The notes below the pieces were generated by a model. The model saw only the letters and a list, made by a program, of their open reading frames with translations. It did not search any database and was not told the origin of the DNA. Both the position numbers and the translations under genes were made by a program. Shown piece after piece: positions 58,991-64,000 of a stretch of DNA of 64,000 bases. Source of the DNA: Isoetes taiwanensis (taxonomy: Eukaryota > Streptophyta > Lycopodiopsida > Isoetales > Isoetaceae). Position 1 is the stretch's first letter. Each line of letters opens with the position of its first letter. Where the stretch lies: the NCBI GenBank assembly GCA_021234155.1, contig JAJEKV010000044.1:9954777-10018776 (forward strand). Reading direction: 5' to 3'.

Positions 58991-61640
58991 GAGCTCCGGA
59001 TATAGCGGCGACATTGGAGTTTATCTTCTAACACATATAAGCCCGGCACTTACAAAAATAAGCTCCGATTAAAGAGCGGCTTATTATGAGGTCATATTAT
59101 GCACGAATTTGGGCGGATTCTAGAGAATTGAAGTACATCAATCAAGCTGTCAAGAAAGAGGGTGGCATTTGTTGCCATGCATTCAAGCATTCTTGATTGT
59201 GGTGGCCCAGCCTTCATATACTTGTAAAAGCCTTATTGTTGTCTTGACTCCTAGAAGCTGAATGCAAGTTAATCCCCATACCTTAAAAACCTAGATGTAT
59301 TCGCATGACAAGCTAATAGCGGGCACAAGAAGAATGAACCATTAGCATACCAACATCAAGTGGATCGTGTGTCTCGGATTATCTATCTCAAATTTTTACG
59401 GCGAGGCTAATGTAAGGGCACCACGTTCTATCGCTGCGCCTCATAATCTGCAAAAAGCGAGAATTCTCTAAAAGGAAGTTCACACTAAAAAGCGAGGAGG
59501 AAAAATGGATCAATGAGCATGATCATTTGTTGCAATTTGATGATACCTTGCCCGGCTTGTTCATGTTCGCGACTCCTTTGTCATGGAGTCGATAAATGGT
59601 GGAAGCAATATTGAAAGAACAATCGGTCAAAATAAATGAGCATTCCAATTATTTCGGATAACGAGAATGGAGCGAAACCATTTTAATATTAGTGTGTGAT
59701 GTACACCTAGGGACAAATATGTCCCCTAGAAAATATTAGTATGATACTAAACTACTTATTGAAAAAGAATCTAATATTGTCCTTTGCCTCGACCTTTGCT
59801 TCAAAGGCATTGTTGTGCTTACCAATCATCCATCACTGTGCTTACCCAGGTCATCCATCCGAACTGCGCTTCAACATATGATAATCTTTGCACAAGACCT
59901 AATCACACTTTTGTAAATCGAGAGAGAATATATGCATCCCGGTGACATTTCACGAAGCAATACAATCAAATAAGAATATAAGAGTTTGCACACATCGAAC
60001 ATGATGTTTTTAAGCGGAACTTCGACATAAACAACGTTTATGATATGTTGCCCACATCAATTTCTATTTAATCAATTATATTGGCAACAAAAAGTGAATA
60101 TTTGAAATTTTCAAACTGGAAAGGAATTCTTAACTACATTTTGGGGACCAGTACAAAGGAAAAAACAAAGAAGGTGATAAAGAAGTCATTAAGAATGCAA
60201 AGGGTAGGCAACACCAATTACACAAGCGGATATGTCATGATTCGACTTTTTGAATCTAATAGCATGCCTCGAACACATGTATTGTGTATCATTTAGGATG
60301 GACTTCTATGAAGCAAATGAAGTTGCCATCTAAAAAGACAATGGAAACTTAGAAAATCAAGCTGAATCAAGCGAAATGGAGACATGAGCTCAAAGTTGGC
60401 TCTTGCATGAACACACATGAACAACGAGAACATGATGCCTTTTTCGGCGAGAAACATTGAGGATGGAGGTGCGAGGTTATGGCGGCGACCGAGGGGCTTC
60501 ATATATGTGATCCCTAATCTTGGGTGTTGGCATCTAAATTCGTCGTCCAATCTTCGTAGCACTTTCTCAGCAACCTCCTCCGGCAGCATGATGAAGATTG
60601 CTTCCATTTTGCAACACCGTCGAGCTCATCAGTCCAAAACAAAGCAAATCATGAAAGGCAGAGTAATAACTGCCATGCTCTTGGAAGCCGGAGGAAAATG
60701 CTTGAAAGAAGAAGAAGGGTCGAGCAGCGCCATAGCCACGCCTGCGAAGGAATGGAAATTTGGATGGCCAGAGTTTTTCTGATGGCCGGTTTGGAACGAT
60801 CACCCGACATATGCTAGGCATATCTTGGAGCATATCTGGATATGCCCACGAACCCACATAAACGAGGGTTTGCCCCCCTAGGGGCAACCCAAAAACGTTG
60901 AAGTATTAGGTTTCCAGATATCCTTTTGGGCGTTGAAGAAGGAAAAAAGAAGGTTTTGGTGAAAATTCTTTCCCTCCAAAAAAAAATGTAATCTTAAATA
61001 CGCATGCAATGGAATTTTCATAATTTACAAAAATGAGACCATCAAATTTTAGCCCTTTCAGGGTGTTTTTATTTTATACCTTCATGAGGCCCAAATTACT
61101 TAAGAATACTTGCTTTTTTGCATCTAGGTAATTTTTGGGTGCTTTTTTTTGGCGGCCTTCAAGCTGCGTCGCCAACAGAGTTATGCTTTCTTGCCCCCTT
61201 TCCTAATGCCAAAGCCGGAACACAGACGAAGGTCATAGCCCTACTAAAAACCTAGCCGGCCATAGCCTTGCCATAGCCCCACAAAAAACCCGTCATAGCC
61301 TTGCCGATACAAACGAAGGCCATAGACTCACAGAAAACATAGACGAAGGCCATAGCTTCAGATGAAGATGGGCTTTGGTGTAAGGCTATGGTGTTTTTGC
61401 ATCGGAGACTCTGCAGAAGGCTTTGCATTGGAGGCTTTGCACAAAGCTATGGTTCCTGCTTTGAAGGCTCTGCACAAGGCTTTGCAACCGATTTGGGAGG
61501 CCTTCAATCAAATTTGCATGAGTAATCTGCTATCAACTGCCTATAATTTCTGTTTTATGTTGCGTTTCTTATCTTTTCAGGTAATCTGGGCCTGATGAAG
61601 GCCACGTCAGGGAATCTTCGCACTTGAAGGTTTATGGAAG
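58991..61640. other. Unrecognised stretch with coding-like pieces, unit 2
   Basis: Counterpart of 31,050-33,700. At 60,607 downward (minus strand) a frame begins MEAIFIMLPEEVAEKVLRRL and stays open for 104 codons. It may be a first exon, family unknown. At 61,145-61,640 the inverted 'ggccatagc' motifs recur. Confidence 0.4.
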
Positions 61641-63429
61641 GAACCTAGTGGCACTGTCGCTCGCGGCTATCGCCGCCAGGTTCCTTCCAGGAACCTTCAA
61701 ATGATGAAGGTTCTCCCATACAAAGCATAAGCTCTTGTTGAAATTGTTGTCCAATGTCATCAACAATAATGAAAATGGGCTCACTTTTTGTGCAACTCAC
61801 GTGCTTGGTTGTCACATATAGTTCTCGAACATCATGATGTCCGAACATGGTATAACAATTGAAGTCACACATTTCTATGGGGACCAATTTCATAACTTTC
61901 AAAGATGCTCTATCTTAAAAGCCGCGATTCGCATTGCGACATTGTTAAAAAGAGTTTTCTAAGTGAAAGCTTAATCGAGTTGTTTGTATGAGACAAAAAA
62001 TGGAATAGTGGTACTTTGTCCTCTATTCATATTGGTGTTTATCTAGGAAGCACTAGCATTTAAATGAAATTATTGGCTCGACTATTTGTGCATCTCTGTA
62101 GAAATGACCTGCACACAAATTTGCTTCAAAATGTGGCTTTGATATTGTGCTTCCATTGGGAGGCTATTTATATCAGGCTACGTTTGCTATGGTGTCTATT
62201 ATTAAGGTCAATAACATTGCACACTAAATTTATGCTTTACGAATCAAGTTGGATTAATATACTTTAGTAAAACATGCTAAACCTTTTGCTAGACAATTTT
62301 TCTTAAGCAACTTTGAAAAATGCGCTTGCTTTGGTATGTAGCCCTTATACATTGTACCTTAAAAAACATCTACTCTATTTGAGTATTGCATGGCATTGTA
62401 ACATTGTCTAGAAAACGCATACATTGCACCTTTAGAAGTACATCTTTGTTTGAGTACCGCATTGCATTCTGGCGTTGACTGGACAATGTAAGTATCGTGT
62501 GTGGTTTTCCCTTTCACAAAAGCACCCTATGTCTATAGGGTGCTTTAGATGCCATCAATTTTCTTCAAACTTTATATGGTGTTTCATCAAACACCAGATA
62601 TGCATGGTTCACAGAACATTCCCTTTTCTATGCTATAGTATAAATCATTAGCTCTTGGGTATAAATCATTGCAATGTCTAACTTCTATTTCGTTTATAGT
62701 GTCCAGTGCCTAAGGCACTCTTATAAAGTTGCTATACATGTGCCTTTCTATATATGACAAATATATCATGCTAAAATATATATGAAATATGTGATTATCT
62801 AATTTGATTGCATCCAAATGTCACCTTCATGATTTTCTTGAGGAAGTCCTTTTTTTTTAATTCATTAGATTTAAGTGTTTCTATTAATTGGATTGTATAC
62901 ATCTTAGCAAACTAATGGTAAGTGTGCAATTATACACTTGATCCGATCCAAAAGCATGACGTGAAAATACTATTTATCTATTTCTATTGGTTGAAAACAA
63001 GGAAGAAAGTAGTTCATGAAATACATTATGCAACCAGTAAGCAAGTCCATGCATAAATTTGTGAATGTATTTAAGAACCATGTTTCGAAATTAAGTACAG
63101 TAGAATTACTAGTTAATATTATACCTTATGCTCAAAGTCAATAGTTAATTTAAAATTGGCATAAGCTTGTAATAGAACCATCATCGTAAACTAACATAAT
63201 AAACTATTTTTAAGAAGCAAAGTAAACAACTTATGCCAAAAACCATCACACGCCACAAAATCAAACACGATTTTTGAACTAACTAGGAGAGCATTAAACT
63301 AGGAGAACTATATAGTTTACACATGCCCGACATCCATTTCATCCCATCGCATCCCATCCCATCCTGCCCCATTCCTTGCATCAACCCATTCTTTGAACTA
63401 TTGCGTCTACCCATTTCATGTCTTATGAC
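61641..63429. other. Unrecognised AT-rich stretch, unit 2
   Basis: Counterpart of 33,700-35,500 with the same hairpin 'aaagcaccctat' at about 62,517-62,544. A 12-bp stretch is lost near 62,820. A foldback lies at about 61,640-61,705 around 'ggttccttccaggaacc'. No gene. Confidence 0.5.
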
Positions 63430-63432
63430 TAA

Positions 63433-63462
63433 TGCCGGGCATTGCCGGGCACGCGTTTCTAG
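63433..63462 (+). mobile_element. Helitron 3' terminus, unit 2
   Basis: 'gccgggcattgccgggcacg' followed by 'cgtttCTAG' and T. The left arm of the hairpin carries one substitution (GCCGGGC for GCCCGGC). It is more complete than the unit 1 copy, and flanking homology with unit 0 starts at the very next base. Confidence 0.65.
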
Positions 63463-63666
63463 TCGTGATTCATAAAATAAATGTTCGAGGTGGCTATCAG
63501 CAATAATCCACAAGGCTACGAGAATGAGTGAATTATTCCGTACCATGACGAGGGAGAGGGAGCATTTGACCCCTTAAATGAGGGGCAACAAGATTATCCT
63601 AATTTGAACTGTACTTTACAAACTTGAGGAGTTAAATTGACTTCATGTAATAACAAATGCATCTAT

Positions 63667-63876
63667 CTTGGTTCCGGAAATTTTTTAAGCACAATCGGCA
63701 CATTTCTTGTTGGATCTAACCCAACCTACTAGGTACATACTCCGCACTCCATTCCTACTAGAAATAACAAGAAAATTGCTATTTTTAGCAGGATTTTTTC
63801 TTGCTATTTCTAATAACACTGTGAATTTTCAACGATATTTCCCAAACCAAGTTTCATCGGCATTTCTTGAACCAAG
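63667..63876. mobile_element. hAT-type MITE, 210 bp, unit 2
   Basis: Flanked by GCATCTAT on both sides (63,659-63,666 and 63,877-63,884), an 8-bp target duplication. Ends are CTTGGTTCC and GAACCAAG, with an internal palindrome around 'cttgctatttct'. No coding capacity. Confidence 0.8.
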
Positions 63877-64000
63877 GCATCTATGAAATGCAACCATTTT
63901 GCATATAGAAGGTGCATGATATGAACAAATACATAGTAATTCAGTACTTATACAACAGGTAGATATACGTATACATACAGGTAGATATACGTATACATAC

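Larger units (their letters stand above)
41308..64000. repeat. Tandem segmental duplication, unit 2 (continues past the window end)
   Basis: It is collinear with unit 1 from 14,389 onward. The main differences are an extra segment of about 1.1 kb (51.45-52.72 kb), changed repeat numbers, and dense patches of small differences at CAG/CTG sites. The last bases, a repeat of 'gtagatatacgtatacatac', correspond to about 36,000 in unit 1, so a second CER1-like gene is expected a few hundred bases beyond the window. Confidence 0.9.

Noticed and set aside
41308-61700. Cytosine-to-thymine decay (RIP-like or methylation-driven) as the cause of unit differences
   Set aside because: Most altered sites are mixed substitutions and small indels at CAG/CTG rather than clean C-to-T or G-to-A changes.
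14388-64000. Units 1 and 2 as 5' and 3' ends of one giant transposon
   Set aside because: The copies are direct and include a host gene promoter and unrelated nested elements with their own target duplications; segmental duplication is simpler.

Overview
The window looks like repeat-rich nuclear DNA of a land plant. The evidence is one intron-containing CER1-type wax (alkane) biosynthesis gene set among plant-style mobile elements: a LINE, a Ty3/gypsy chromovirus fragment, a large LTR, a copia-like gag fragment, a Helitron with textbook ends, and MULE- and hAT-type MITEs. No bacterial, organellar or viral gene organisation is visible. I cannot name the species; a non-flowering vascular plant is possible but unproven.

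The dominant feature is a tandem segmental duplication with a period of about 26.9 kb. Unit 1 runs from about 14,388 to 41,307. Unit 2 starts at about 41,308 and runs off the end of the window. Each unit opens with a broken gene for a short acidic protein. Next comes a convergent, minus-strand FCP1/NLI phosphatase-like gene with a RING-like zinc finger, then a 2.3-kb gypsy-type LTR, a MULE-type MITE, several kb of unrecognised repeats, a gag-only copia-like fragment, a Helitron 3' end, a hAT-type MITE and the CER1 promoter. Unit 1 then carries the CER1 gene (36,239-39,514, 11 exons). The window ends just before the position where the unit 2 CER1 gene would begin. A third, broken unit (unit 0) survives at 6,150-6,470 as distal CER1 5' flank joined directly to a gypsy integrase fragment.

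The first 14 kb are different. They hold a 5'-truncated LINE (minus strand), a 100-bp tandem repeat, a foldback MITE, a cluster of tRNA-related SINE-like repeats, the unit 0 remnant, a gypsy integrase/chromodomain pseudogene, a decayed intron-containing gene of an unassigned DDE-like transposase type, a complete-looking 4.0-kb Helitron and a MITE whose right end touches the start of unit 1.

The two units are nearly identical over long stretches (for example 28.0-30.8 kb against 55.95-58.75 kb). In other patches they differ densely, and the differences sit mostly on CAG/CTG trinucleotides. This is the pattern expected of base-calling error at CHG-methylated cytosines, so many of the broken reading frames in the duplicated genes, and possibly the two one-base frameshifts in CER1, may be assembly artefacts. 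This is the main caution for anyone using these coordinates.
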